From positions 1-64,000 of the forward strand of contig CAJNOQ010000096.1 in assembly GCA_905250885.1 (NCBI GenBank): a stretch of DNA of 64,000 nucleotides. The letters are read 5' to 3'. How positions within the stretch are numbered: position 1 is the first letter of the stretch; each line of letters starts with the position of its first letter. The notes below the pieces were generated by a model. It saw only the letters and a program-made list of their open reading frames with translations. It was not told the origin of the DNA and did not search any database. Below are positions 12,248-25,056 of this stretch, in pieces. The DNA comes from Didymodactylos carnosus. Lineage: Eukaryota; Rotifera; Eurotatoria; Philodinida; Philodinidae. The position numbers and the translations under genes are program-made.

Positions 12248-12821
12248 AACATCGTTGTCATATAAACTCAGAATGTCCTAAAAATGTCAGAATATTTTTT
12301 ACAAATACAATTTCAAGTGTAATACTGTTTTTATTGAAAAAAATTCGTATCTATTTTTCAAACTGTTCTGTTTTTTTTATCAAATATAAATGTGTCCATT
12401 TTTGGTTTTTTTTCAATAATTTGTACTTTTATTCTTCTTATTTACAATTAAATCGGTCTCTTTTATCTTCTGACATGTTGTTTTTCTGTTGTCAGACTCT
12501 AGTGTATACTGAAGACGATACATTAAAGCTCAGCGTGAACTCGATTAGCGAAACAAACGACATTTGAGAGGAATATAAGCGGCTTGAAAGCTTGTTTGCC
12601 TAATATTGATCAATTTTAGCGTAGAGTCTCTGTTAAAAGAGCAATTGGAATAGTTATATTGAAACAGTTTAATTTAAGTAAGATTATTCGGTCTCTTTTC
12701 TTGGTCAACATCTACATTTTTTTGTCCATTCGATGAGCATTTACTGCCTCCCTAATTATTTTTCACTGTTAAATGTTTCATTTTACTGTAGATATTGTTT
12801 TTGTTTAAAATATATTCCTGT
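12248..12821. other. ELMO 3' UTR and CDK2AP 5' region
   Basis: A same-strand gap of about 570 bp between the ELMO stop and the CDK2AP start. The open frame that runs on to 12567 is an alternative frame with no family resemblance. A pyrimidine tract ending TTTTACTGTAG at about 12781-12791 looks like a 3' splice site for a leader or 5' UTR exon, about 30 bp before the CDK2AP ATG. Confidence 0.5.
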
Positions 12822-13250
12822 ATGGACCAAGTGGAAACAATGGATTTAACAATGGATTTAAGTATGCGCAGTCAAAAACAACCACATCATTCTCAATCAC
12901 AACCACAAACTCGTCCAATATTAAATCCAATGGCTGCTGGTAGAAATTTGCCGACAGTTTCAATTGGAATTGGTCAACCATTAGCTCCTCCACTACCACC
13001 ACCGCCACCACCACCACCAAAACAACAATCTCAGCAACAACAACAATATTCTACACCAACATCAACTCGCGTTTTATCTCAAAGTAAATACGCTCAATTA
13101 TTAAATGTTATTGAAGAAATGGGTAAAGATATTAAACCAACATATGCGGGAAATAAAAATTCAGCTGAACGTTTACGACGAGCTATTGCATCTGCTCGGG
13201 TACTCGTACGAGAGTGTCAATTAGAATGTGATAGAAATAGTAGACCATAA
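12822..13250 (+). CDS. CDK2AP1: CDK2-associated protein (CDK2AP/DOC-1 family)
   Basis: Small nuclear protein of the DOC-1 family, known as a CDK2 partner and a subunit of the NuRD chromatin complex. It is a single exon of 142 aa. The C-terminal domain is well conserved: SQSKYAQLLNVIEEMGKDIK, PTYAGNKNSAERLRRAI and ARVLVRECQLECDRN (residues about 85-140), including the Cys pair used by the family for dimer formation. The N-terminal half is low-complexity, with Gln/His runs and a polyproline stretch of about eight residues. I chose the ATG at 12822 because the frame extends upstream only through non-ATG codons to an acceptor-like AG. CDK2AP1 and CDK2AP2 cannot be told apart here, so the symbol is a family label. 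It lies between ELMO and the convergent CAS gene. Confidence 0.88.
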   Translation: MDQVETMDLTMDLSMRSQKQPHHSQSQPQTRPILNPMAAGRNLPTVSIGIGQPLAPPLPPPPPPPPKQQSQQQQQYSTPTSTRVLSQSKYAQLLNVIEEMGKDIKPTYAGNKNSAERLRRAIASARVLVRECQLECDRNSRP

Positions 13251-14233
13251 TCATGATTATTTTAACATGTGTTTGTGTCACGTTTTCTCTTTTACTTGTA
13301 TATATATCTCAAATATGTGAATAGATCTCTTTTGTCAACAAAAACCATGCTCAGACATATTTTAAGAGAATATTATATTTGAACGCATTTCACTCTGTAT
13401 ATAGTTTGTAATTAATCTTCGTACGGGAAGACTAAGAACAGTTTGAAAGATGTGCTAATGGTAGAGAATCAGATTTTAAAGTCCTGCACTTTAACGAAGC
13501 AAGTAATCTGAAACAATCATCGAATCACATAACATGGTATACGATGGTTACTTGATGCCTATCCATCAGTAAATCCCTCAGAACCTTGACTAGTTGAATT
13601 GATGTATGAAAAATGTGAAAAACTTTGAGCTTGTAGCTTCAGATATACTCAACTATCTTTGAATATTCATAGTAGTTTGGAAGACGTTTTGTTTTAGAAC
13701 CTTTTCAGATTTACGGTGTAGTGTTAGTGCAAAGCGGAAAGATTGATCATTTTTGTTTTCTCACACTATATTTTCTTTTTCTCTAATCATTTCATCAAAA
13801 CAAAACCACATATCTGATAAATAAAAATCATAGAATTATATACAACATTAGATTGTGAACAAGCAAAACATGTTATTAAATTAAGAGAGGAAAGGACATA
13901 AAAAATACACACACACACACACACACAAATAACCTGTTCTATTAAAATTATTTGTTATCTCATTCAAAATGACTAGTAAAAAGCAAAACAAATGAAACAG
14001 ACTGAGATTTTTATTCGTGAACATAAAGAAAAAAATAATAAATGTCGATTCTCTGCATAATTTGTAATAGACTGACTTCATCTTATCTCAAGGAAGCATA
14101 GTACTAATTATTAATAAACATTTGATTCTAATTCTCATTACATGTTTGTACAGTCTCATAATCATCACATCGGCATAGCAAATGAGTTTTATCTAAAAGT
14201 AAATGTATCTTGCATATTCTCATTTTGTGGATA
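13251..14233. other. convergent intergenic region with (CA)n
   Basis: Between the 3' ends of CDK2AP (plus) and CAS (minus). It contains an (AC)n microsatellite at about 13908-13926 and AATAAA-type polyadenylation words, for instance near 13819 for CDK2AP. No gene seen. Confidence 0.55.
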
Positions 14234-17200
14234 TCAAGTTTTATTGACATATTGTTTAATTTTAATGGCTATATTCATTGCTTGTTGTGCTTTATGTTTA
14301 AAATTATAATTGACTATTCTTTGATCATCATCGCCATCATTCACAATTTGTTTAATAAACATGGTAACGTCTGTTAATGAATCACATAGTTCCAATAACA
14401 ATTTTGATAAATTATTTGTATTTGCTGCAACATACTGTTGTAATGTTTCAATAACAAAAACAAGTTTATGTCCGCTAACAACAAATTTTTTGGCTTCATC
14501 TAATATCAGTTGTTTATTACGATCAACAGGATGAAGATAATTATCGTACGATGAATCAGTGAAACCATCGTGACGTTTCGTACATTTCATTAATTTATCA
14601 TAACGTAATTTCATAAAATTAATTTGTTCATTAATATGACGATAATAATATTTTAATAGATTTGATGATTGTGGTCGAGGATCTATTTCGCTAGGTGTAA
14701 TTGAATAATCATCTTCAATATAATCATACGTGTCTGTTGAATCTTTGCTATCATAAGATGTTTTAATGAGGATAGGTGTTAAAGGGATCGAAGTACTCTT
14801 AGTAGATGAACAATAAGACTTTTCGGATGATACACTTGTATGACACGTCTTGGAATTAGTTAATTCACGATTAACAATTGGTGATAATAAATCTTGAATA
14901 AAAATCATAAATTATCTATACATTTGAATGTAAAGGTCAAGTTATTTTCTTACCTATTTTACTATTATTAAATGTATCATAGATACTGTTCGTTGACACT
15001 AATGATTGTAGTTGTTGTTTGTTGTTATCTTCATCTTCTCCATCGGAATTTGTATCAATTGATTTTAAATTTAATTTTTTTAATATTTCTCTTGGTATGG
15101 ATATACTATCGTGTTTTTCTTTTAATTTTAATTCAATTGTTGGCCTTATTAAACTAAACATATTTTTAGATAATGTAGAAAATAATTTTGTTTGTAAAAT
15201 TAGTTCATTATTTATTGTACTATTATTTTCTTTCAAATTTTGTTGAAATTGCAATAATAATTGTTCAAATTTTATCAGAATTTCTTTTAATTGTTTATAT
15301 GTGTGACGATTAAAGAGAGAACCATATTCGGTTAAAAATTGATGACTATTTTCGTAATAATCAAGAGATACACTTATTAATTTTGAATATTGATCAATTT
15401 TTGTTGAAGATGATTGAATTAATTCATCACAGATGACGAGTAAATGATAAAATTTATCTGGAAATGCTGAACGAATTGATAAATTATGAAATTGAATAGA
15501 CAATTGATCTAGTGAAACTAAAAGCAGAAAAAAAAACAGATGAGTTAAATTCGTGAGTTCGAATTTTTATTCGTACAAAAATTGATTTTGTATTTTTCGA
15601 TAGTTTTAGTTTAGAATACTATAATGAAATATTTTTCTGCTTGTATTCTGAAAGAATAAAACTTATATCAAAAGATAAAGTAACAAAACATCGTTCATTG
15701 AAAGACGCATAAAATAATGACATCTTTTTTTGGCCGCGTGACCATGCATCTGTTCTCAGTTACTCAAACAAAAATGAAATTTTCACTAATTATATATTTA
15801 TTGAGTAACACTTCATTGTTAAAGTCAAATGGTTTTCATATGGGCGCTCATACATAATCGTACGTGACTAAATCAAAACTGTTCCATTTTTACACAAGCA
15901 TGCACATCGAACAAAATCAGCTCATTAACACATCTGGTATCATCTACTTGAGACATAACGAGACATATATGGTATTCGTTTGTTTTTTCTTTTTTGTTAC
16001 ATCAACCTGTTACATCATTTTTAATGATTTTTTTTAATAATAATAAATCTATCTTGTCTCGACATTAAAATAACATACAAAAATTTTTTCCATGAATAAA
16101 TGAAGATTTCACCGATTCTTTTTCATTCTACAGTAGAACGTGTATCATAGCATAGAAAAAAAAAAGTATGTAGCAACACAAAAATAATTTAAATCTATAG
16201 AATCGTGAAAAAAGTTCAATTATTATTACTTTACATTTTCCATATTATGTATCTATCGTGTGTTAATGATTAAACAATTGGTTTTTAAAGAGAACGCCAC
16301 TACACAGACATAAATACAGATGTATTGATGAATTATCTTTTTTAATTTAGAATAAACAAAAAGATCAGTAGTTATTCATACAATCGCTATATGCACTTTA
16401 TTATCAGAAAGAAAGAGAGCAAGCGAGAGCGCATATGTGGCTTATTTGTTTTACAAAACATTATCATTATCACAACGAGCAGAAATATAAATATATGAAT
16501 AAGAAAATGTATTGAAGGTCCAGATAAAACAGATTTTGCAATTGCCGACACTTCGAATGAAGAGAGAGAGAGAGAGAAAGAGAATGTCAGACTATGTATC
16601 TATCATTATAAATACGAATATGGTATTGAGATGAACGTCGAGCTACTAAACAATAAATAGTATAATTACTGCTGAACTAAAATATGTCCCTATAAGCAAA
16701 AAACACTAGAGCAAAATTTGAGACATATTCCTTCTATCAATTGATAGTTAATTAATTAAAAATGGTCTGTCTACTAGCGCTAAACTTTTAATATTGAATA
16801 TTTATTAGAATATATTCGATAAATGTTCTTACTTGTATCTGTTATACAGGTGTCAGAAGATTTAGATCGGTGACGTAATGAACATTGTGATGAACATTTT
16901 GATGTATCTGTTAGTAAATCATTCGTTGATGTCGAATAAATTCCAGATGAACGTGATGATGATTCGGGTGATGAGAGAAGAATTATAGGAGAATCTAAAT
17001 TAATTGGTTCACCCTTTTTTAATTGTGTTATTGTTGATGCTGTTCTTGGAATATCATAATCGTTTTCATGAGCTGAGATAGGTATGTCATAATCATATTG
17101 CATTGATAATCTATCGTATTCTGAATGACATTGAATCAATGGTAATATATGTTTGTACACCTAAACAGAGATATGACAAAAATAATCATCGTCTTTTACG

Positions 17201-17759
17201 ATGATGATCCATTTAACCTTAATCATTACTCATTTTTTTCACACAAAAACTGGTTTTCATTAAATCATAAACTTTCTTTCTCACAATAGGAAAGATCAAA
17301 ATGGTGAAAATATACATCATGCGAGTTATATAAGATAAAATCACACATAAAACTGTCTTAATCATGTGCACGTCTTACTTAACCACAAGTCATTAGACAA
17401 AAAAGTTCTTTCGTTTTTCAAAAGACTATAGCCACTTTCTTAGAGTCGAACTCTGAATATTAATGGTATAAGAGATTCATGTTACTTACTTGAGATGAAG
17501 ACGATAATGATGATGACAATGATTTTTCAACAATAATATCCATTTTATTTTTATCGTTATTCATTGTTGTTGTTATATTTGATAATAAACGTAAACGATT
17601 ACCAGGACATATTCCACATTGTCCATTTTTTTCACAGAGCATCCATCCTGCTAGTCCGTTTGGATTTTCGATTAATACATTCAATATTTCACCTTTTCGA
17701 AACTCGAGTTCATCTTCTTCATCGCGTTCATTGTTATACAATGCTAAAGCTAACTGCAT
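14234..17759 (-). CDS. BCAR1: CAS-family adaptor protein (p130Cas/NEDD9-like)
   Basis: Focal-adhesion docking protein phosphorylated by Src/FAK; its YxxP motifs recruit Crk and so DOCK-ELMO. I read four exons: 17759-17490, 17160-16833, 15517-14954 and 14892-14234. The introns are GT-AG, the joins are in frame, and the product is 606 aa. Exon 1 holds an SH3 domain (ALYNNERDEEDELEFRKGE, GICPGNRL). Exon 2 holds the substrate region with YDYDIP, NDYDIPRTA and SSGIYS. Exon 3 fits the serine-rich helical bundle. Exon 4 carries YDYIEDDY, which matches the Src-binding YDYVHL site, and the C-terminal FAT-like domain (DEAKKFVVSGHKLVFVIETL). There are far fewer YxxP repeats than in vertebrate p130Cas (about 15), closer to invertebrate CAS. 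A further exon inside the 1.3-kb second intron cannot be excluded. The symbol is a family label, since vertebrates have four paralogues. Confidence 0.87.
15577..15650 (+). repeat. dispersed repeat, copy 1 (inside CAS intron)
   Basis: About 65 bp containing TTGATTTTGTATTTTTCGAT and GTTTAGAATACTATAATG. It recurs almost unchanged at 29967-30036. The copy lies in the second CAS intron, just upstream of exon 3. It has no coding content and no clear inverted ends, so it is probably a fragment of a larger unknown element. Confidence 0.7.
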
Positions 17760-18898
17760 TTTTCTTTTTTATGTATGAATCATTTATACATCAGAAGTTT
17801 TTATCAATCTGAAAAATGAAAGAAAAAAAACAGATAAAATGTGAAATACTTATGAGTCACAGTAAAAAGTTTTGCTCTTCTGTATATTACGATATACAAA
17901 GAACTGACGAGACACCGTATGAAATGTAAAAAAGAAAGTTTATTGGTTTCTCAAGGTCTCAGAAAACGATTGTGGTGGGTATAATTGATCATTTTTTTCC
18001 CTTAACGTACACACGATGTAAACATTTTTATCTCAGTTGCGCACTCTACTATTATGACTTATGTTGTTTGTGTGCTAATAGTCATACAAAAATTTAATAT
18101 TAGATCGAAAAATGAGAGAAGTCATTTATACATAAATTAAATGTCTATTAGCAAAATTTATTTGACATAATGCAGTTTTCAATCATGTTTTATACTCAAT
18201 TGCCTTGATAACAATTAACTTGAACAATTTTTAGAAACCAATCAAAAAATTGTATATCTCTTCTTGGACGAACTATCTAACGTAGGAATTCTGTTGACTA
18301 TTACTACACTTGTGATCTATAATTCATATGTAAAACAAACACTAATTGCTTTACATTTATATCGAAAACAATCTGTTATTATCTATCTATAATCAATTAT
18401 GTGACAATATTAATAATATAATATATTTTATACATTTTTCTATAAACAACTATTGATTTGTCTACATCTACATATTGGATTCAAATCAATAGTAGATGTA
18501 AAGCTGATGATTTATTAGTATCTGTCTGCTAGATGAATTCCAGGTGTATTTAGCGTCATTTATTGAATGAAAAATAGATGAGAGTAAAAAGTTAAAGGCA
18601 ACATTAGATGCATCATAAAATTTGACATATTTCTGTATAATCGATTCTATTATATGCGAAAAAAACACACGTTTAGAATCAGGATATATGATTATTATTC
18701 ACGAGATGACGATTTTAATCATCATAATTTTATAGAAGAATTTTTATTTACCTCAATTTTCAGTCTGTCCTATGTATTCAGTTTTTTCTTATAGCAATAG
18801 AAGAATGTTGATTATACATACACGCATCCTTACGATACATCTATCTATTTCGACTAAAACACTCTTAAGCGACACTCGCAACTACTTTAAACATATTT
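17760..18898. other. intergenic, upstream of CAS
   Basis: AT-rich 5' flank of the CAS gene. No conserved protein or repeat was recognised. The promoter of CAS probably lies here, but no motif can be singled out. Confidence 0.4.
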
Positions 18899-18914
18899 AG
18901 GCATGCACCGGTTA
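18899..18914 (+). repeat. solitary hAT-like terminal repeat
   Basis: TAGGCATGCACCGGTT is the same end sequence that bounds the miniature element at 27654-27694. No matching inverted end lies nearby, so this is a solo end or the edge of a decayed copy. Family assignment follows from the 8-bp target duplication at the other locus. Confidence 0.45.
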
Positions 18915-21076
18915 TAATTGATTGAAATTGTACACTTTTTTCAACGAAAATTGATTCTCTAAAATTTTTTTCCTAACAACTGAGCCTTGTAGCGCAAACA
19001 TTTTTCTACAAGATGAGCTATAAATGGGTTCTTCGTCTTTATCCGGTGTTTATAAAAAAACATTTCTTAAAAGTCCCATGATCGGTTGTAACCGATTTAG
19101 AGCTCTACTGTCGAAAAGCGATTGCAACAGAAGCAGAAAACATGAACGCTTCCGCCATAGCTTATCTTGCAGAAAAATGTTTGCTCTACCAAACCCAGTT
19201 GAACGTACTCGAGAACAGCGAAGAATATTCTCCGAAACTGAAATAGTATTGTCCGAAACTTTTTTCAACCTTCAAATTTCTTCGAAAATCGAAAGTGTAT
19301 CTTAATATACCCTCTTCGATACCCAAAAATTTTTCTCCAGAACACTTTGGTTTTAGAATCTTTTGCGTTTCAAAAAGAAGCTTTCAACCTCAATGCCATT
19401 TTCCGACCACCCTCCCTCTTCGCCATTTTCTCCTCCCCCATTTCCTCTCCGATATATATGTTATATTTTATTTTACTTGATTTTTTCTCTTCGAGAACAG
19501 AATGCAACAGAAGATTTTTTTTCAATATCTCAAGCGTACAGTAAATTCTTATTGTCTAGAGTTAACTAACATGAGATAGAACTGCAGTATATCGCAAGGA
19601 TATAACATTTTTTACATGACTGCGCTAAATAGTCAGAGGAAACTCATCCAGATTAGTCTAAGTACTCATTTATCTTAGAATACAGAAGATTTTTTTATTT
19701 AGCATACGAGCAGCTTCATTCACTAAAGATCGTGATATCATATATATATATATATATGATGTTTCTATGTTTTCTTTTCTCGTTTTTTTGTATAGCTCTT
19801 TGCTGTTGAAAAAACGATTGATAGAACAGAATTACTCAAGTAATTTGCTCCTTCTTATTTCTAGCCTTAAGTACTTTTAGGACAAAACTTACGTTTCTTC
19901 TAAAGAGCTTCTCATACTTTGAACTTGAGGGGAAAAAAGTCTTATTCTAGTACGTAACCTACAGAACTTTTCTCTCAATAGAAATATGTGGTCAACTGTT
20001 TGATCCGATATTTCTCTTTTTATTTCAGATTAACTATCTAGCTGTCTCTGCATAGAAAATTTGACTTGTTGCGAGTTCCTTTCTGTGTGTAAACGCTTAA
20101 TTCTACTGTATATGGTTTATTATCAAACTGTGAAAATTATTCTATTCGTTTTAACCATTTATGACAAAGCCAATTTTGGTCAGTGGAAACCTAATTTAAC
20201 TTAAATAGTCTTAATTCTTTTTACTTTTTCAAATGCTGAAGTCTGATGAATAATCAAGACAATCCAGATAATTATCTAGGAGAAGTACTTTCTACAAGAA
20301 GCGACTGTGTCAAACAATTTGTCTCTTACAAAAAATTAAGTCCAAAATGAAACAACCCTTATTCGGACGTTAAATACCTCAGTATGCCTCCCATTTCATT
20401 AGAATTCACATTCAACAGGAAGATAAGTGACAGGAGCAAAATCCTTCGATGAAACCGTTAAGGTAGGTAAGCATTTTTCGCAAATCCTTTCAAAATTGCT
20501 TTGTTCAGAGTTTTCGAGAGAATTTAGGAGAACTCGGAAATAAATCACTATTTCATATAGTTTCATTTTCGAAAACTCGTTAAGTAGTTCTGAAAATACG
20601 TTATTTTAGAGAGTACATTGAAAGATACAAACTGTTGAGAAAAACGTTGAATTGTAGTCTACAAAAAAGACAAATGCTATCATTTTCTCAGTGAGTTAAA
20701 GTCAAATTCCAGTAAGGCTGTTTATTCTAACAGTTCAAAATCACAGCTGTCACTACTATTAAATGTACTTCTAACAGTGTATTCAAATTTGAACGTGTTT
20801 CAATGACAATTTAACCAGTAGCACTGGTTTTGAGGATGTCAGGTTCGACTGAAGCATTAACAAGAAAAACTCGCCAGGCGGATATTGAAGACAGGGCTGT
20901 TTAAACCTAGAACTGGCTAGCTTGTTACAAAAGAATATGCTAACTTATTTTCTCTTAGAAACTCAGACCTAACAGAAAAAAATTTCGAAATCAAAAAAAT
21001 TTTTTAAAAAATGATCAAGTAAAATTTCGACGATAACGGCTTCAATAAATTTGTCAAAATGTAGTTTTTCTGATGC
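18915..21076. other. gene-free interval, decayed repeats
   Basis: Contains several open frames under 100 codons on both strands (near 19024-19569) that resemble no family and overlap one another, so I do not call them genes. A (TA)n microsatellite lies at about 19740-19757. Base composition shifts near 19100-19450 and 20820-20920 suggest old insertions. Confidence 0.4.
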
Positions 21077-21972
21077 GTACAGCGTTGTGCATAACCTTTT
21101 GCTAGAGGAATACAGTTCCAACGACAAATGATATAAAAACGACTTATATACCAAATGAAAGCTCATTGAAAACGGCATTATCGAGTATAATTGGTAATCC
21201 ATAGGTTGATTATGAGCTATAGAATTATGGAAGTTTCTAGAGGATGCGTCAATTCTGGGTATAATGGCATAATGGCTTTCAGTATAAAAGTCCCATAACT
21301 TCATTAGAACAAAAGCTTTTTCCATCGGGTTTGTTTGGTTTTGATCAGGAATGATTGGTTTTCACTACCTAAATGCGAAATCAAAACTTCGATCGTGTTT
21401 TCCGTCCTTTGCTTGGGCACATTATTGAAAACGGGGAGAAATTTTTGAAACTTCGTTCTCCAGCACACCATCTGCTTTCAAACGTTTTTTTACAAACTAC
21501 GAGAAAGAGCATATTCAAAAGTGCAAAAAGAACCGAATGCTCACTTTTACTACACTTTTTACGGAAACGATAGCAGAAGCAAAAAATTCAAGTCGAAAAC
21601 AATACCAAAAATACAAAGTTTTCAGTGTTTCCGTCTTTCGTATAATTTACGTAGTTCTCTTGATTGAACTTCTAAAACTAAAGTTTAGGTATGGTTTTGT
21701 AGAGTATTTCGTGGCGCATCTTCTTAAAATAAACACTAATCTTAGGATCCTAAAGGAACACGAGAAAAATAGAAAATACTAAGAGGCTCATTCATTATGA
21801 CGCACCCGCTAGAAACTTCCGTAATTCTATAGCTCATAATCAACCTATGGATTACCAATTATACTCGATAATCCCGTTTTCGATGAGCTTTCATTTGGTA
21901 TATAAGTCATTTTTATATCATTTGTCGTTGGAACTGTATTCCTCTAGCAAAAGGTTATGCACAACCCTGTAC
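21077..21972. mobile_element. 896-bp element with ~175-bp terminal inverted repeats
   Basis: The left arm, 21077-21251, begins GTACAGCGTTGTGCATAACC. The right arm, 21800-21972, is its reverse complement ending GGTTATGCACAACCCTGTAC. The arms are about 90 percent identical by eye and contain the shared block ATGAGCTATAGAATTATGG. The 550-bp core holds fragmentary frames (21373-21782) with no recognisable transposase. Long inverted ends with a non-coding core indicate a non-autonomous DNA transposon. I could not establish a target duplication, so the superfamily is open. Confidence 0.75.
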
Positions 21973-24534
21973 ATGTATAACTTTTCATTGCACCCCTTTG
22001 AATTTATAAATGGTAACACACGGTTGTGTATAACAACAACAACAAGAAATTATTGATTTGAGAAACACAGATCTATTTATCAGTTTCATGTTTTTTGTTT
22101 TTTTCTGTCGAAAAGAACAAAAGTCTAATCAAGTTGAATCGACCCGAACCCAATTTGTGCTGTATTTTTCTTTTTAAGAAAAAAAGAATAGTCTAATATA
22201 TATGCACCTGTTCAATGAATTGATCAAGTGTCTATAACATCTCTCACTACTGTCTAATAAAATTATTATCTGGTATATTAAAGATGGCTAGTTCCAGCTG
22301 TTCGTCTTATTAGTCACGAATGAACTATTTAAGCGATGAAATGATGTTTGATATAGTGAATTACATTCTATTTACCAAAGGTCCGACATAGTGATTCGAT
22401 TCGTAAATACCATGTATAAACTAGAAACATTCATCATTCAACCGAAAAGTACATTACAATGACGCAAAAAAAGTTTTTGTTTTATCTGATCTTATTATAT
22501 ATGTATCATACAAGAACAATTAGATTTCTTCGTATTTTTTTTTTGACATTAATTTGTTCCGTTCTGTTCAATCTTCTAAAATGTTATTATCAACTACGCT
22601 AACAAGGATGTACTAACGTCTTTACGACCCAAATTTACGGAAAAAAAAATAGTAGATTATCGTCAATCGCAATTCGTTTGATTCTCGACTAGACTACAGA
22701 ATATTTTTTCCTCTTCTAATTAAACAACTTTTTTAGAACTTTTTCTTCGATAAAAATTAATTTATTTACAAATAATAATAGTAAATAAATTTTTTAATAA
22801 AAAAAAAATTGACAGCTTTTTGAATTTCTTGTAGTTTCTAGACTCAAAAGGTGTATAATCCAGGATTTATCTAATGCCAGTATTTTATTCTACCTTATGA
22901 TATCTGTACTCAGTCAAAATCAATCAAATTTTAAAGAATGATAAAGTTCAAAAATTGTATAATTAATTTTAGAGAAAAATGTTTTGTTTGAACTGATACA
23001 TACTTATACTGTTCACGATAAAATGGCGAGGATGATATAGGATATGTGCATGTTTATATAAGTACGTTAGGATAAAATGAATAGTTCTCATGTTCATAGC
23101 AACGTTATTTTTTATTCTATTCTCTTCTTTCTATCCTTTTTTTTTTTGTAACGTTTTTTTTTTGTTCGCTTCCATCATTATATTAACAAAAAAAAAAAAA
23201 GAGAACAATCAATATACTATGAGTGTAAAAATAGAGAGAACACGATGACTGCCAAATCATTTTACATTGTTGAATAATATATGTTAAAAATTCACTTTTT
23301 TTTTCTCCGATAAAATGCGACGACATACAGCAATTATTATACGAACATAGTATTTTTATGTTCTATTCTTCGATTTCTAATATTATCAAACATCTAACAA
23401 TGATCTTTACTCATTTTCGTTTTCAGATTTTTAACACAGTTAAAGGAAGGTCAACCAAGTCATTTTTAACTTGACTTGATTGATTTACAATCGAACTGAT
23501 TTTAAAACTCTTTTGATTGATAATATGACGTGAATTGAAACTTATAAAAATAAAATCTATATAATCAATTTAGTTTTTAATAGTCTATCAGCTTTATTCT
23601 TAGATCTCTGTCTCAAATTATCTGAAAATTTTTCGAATGTGACATTTGAAATAAAAGAATCTTAGTTAACTTTTAAAATGAAAGATATAATATTGTTAGT
23701 TAAATACTGAACGTGAATAAAATATTCTGTTAGAGCTAGAAGCGCAAAAAGAAAAAATGATTTTACTATAATAACAATACGTTTTGACTTCATTCGATGT
23801 CAAAAACTTTAAACAATGCTTTCAAGTACAATATCCTTTAGGTAATGAAATGTGATTTACGAGAAAGTGGAAATAAAAAACACATGTACATGGTATGTTT
23901 TCTTTTAACAAGGATCATTTTACTGACTCCAATATTATTAGTCGACACAACATTGTTATTTTAACCATAGTTATTCTATCTAATCTAAAAGAAAAGAATT
24001 ATAATGATAATTTACTAATTAGAGATCAATTAGTTAGTGATTTTCGACATGATAGTGCGTACTGATTTTCAGCTGATTACGTTTGTCATCAACAGGAAAA
24101 CATTTGATTTTTAAAGATCTTAATATAATCTGGTTGCAATTTCGTATTTTTTTTTTTAAAAACTTTTTCTAATACAAAATAATCTTCTAGATTATAGTAA
24201 TAAATAATCTTGTCGACTTTTTAAACAACAAAAGTAAAATTTTGTATAATAAACTTAAAGAGGTGAAACACGATGATCCTTTCACCATGTTCCTTGTGAC
24301 CTGGAGAAATGAATACTCTTTTTGTCAAATCTCTTATTGAGTATATTGATTGTAACATCAAAACGATGTGAGAAGTGAATTTATAAAGATTTGTTTTGCC
24401 TACCCAAGTTAATTTACTTGGTGTATTTCTTTTTGTTCTTTTCTGAATAAAGCTTGAAACAAAAACAATCTTCTAGAATTTTTTAACAACTCAAGTTTAT
24501 TTTTTTTGAATTGAATAAGGCTTTATTATTAATA
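21973..24534. other. long AT-rich gene-free stretch
   Basis: Very AT-rich with poly-A and poly-T runs (about 22795-22810, 23140-23200). There is no open frame worth calling on either strand and no repeat shared with the rest of the window that I could see. Confidence 0.45.
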
Positions 24535-25056
24535 TCTATCTATATATATAAAGAAGAATGTTTGTCTGTTCTTTATGCACTTGGTCCCTGTAAGAGCTAG
24601 GGTCACCAAACTTTCCATGGCATACCCTTAGGTCAAGAGGAAGGTTGAGATGGGGTCGGTGAGGGTGAGGGTGAGAAACTCCTTGCTTTTCTCATGCCCA
24701 ACTTTACGTGACGTGTTCAAGAGTCGGAACTGGGAAGAATTTGTATATTTTTGCCCCTGCGAAAACCAGGAACGTTGTGTATCAAACAGCTTTGCAATAA
24801 AAATTGTATTTCATTGGACACAGTCATTTTTTAATAAAAGAAGCCGATCAAACAAAAAGAACATCGAAAAGGATAAAAATGTTTTTAAAAAGTTTAAAAT
24901 GACGAAAACAAAAAAGTTCAAAAGGGAAAGTGATCCGAGCGCATTTTGCGATATCGAAGTCCGATAACTGATAGCAGACCATAACGATGTCTTTTTCTAA
25001 TATGTCAAGTATGTAATATCAAATTTTCCCGAGCAACGCCGGGTACCTCAGCTAGT
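24535..25056 (+). mobile_element. non-autonomous Helitron
   Basis: The 5' end is TCTATCTATATATATAAAG, preceded by A. The 3' end carries the hairpin CCCGAGCAACGCCGGG followed a few bases later by CTAG, and the next host base is T. A 5' TC, a 3' hairpin about 10 bp before CTAG, and insertion between A and T with no target duplication define Helitrons. At 522 bp it has no Rep or helicase coding. An alternative 5' boundary is the TC at 24539. The body is GC-richer than its surroundings and includes a GGGTGAGGGTGAG run at about 24661-24675. Confidence 0.88.

Noticed and set aside
12025-12567. 180-codon frame overlapping the last ELMO exon
   Set aside because: It is in another frame from the conserved ELMO tail and reads on into the 3' UTR with no family resemblance.
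13881-14081. 66-aa minus-strand frame downstream of CAS
   Set aside because: It is translated from the (CA)n microsatellite and poly-T sequence.
19024-19569. Overlapping frames of 60-93 codons
   Set aside because: Present on both strands at the same place, Ser/Phe-rich, no family resemblance; typical of chance frames in a GC-richer patch.
24650-24967. 105-codon frame inside the Helitron
   Set aside because: No Rep, helicase or captured-gene similarity; the element is a short non-autonomous copy.
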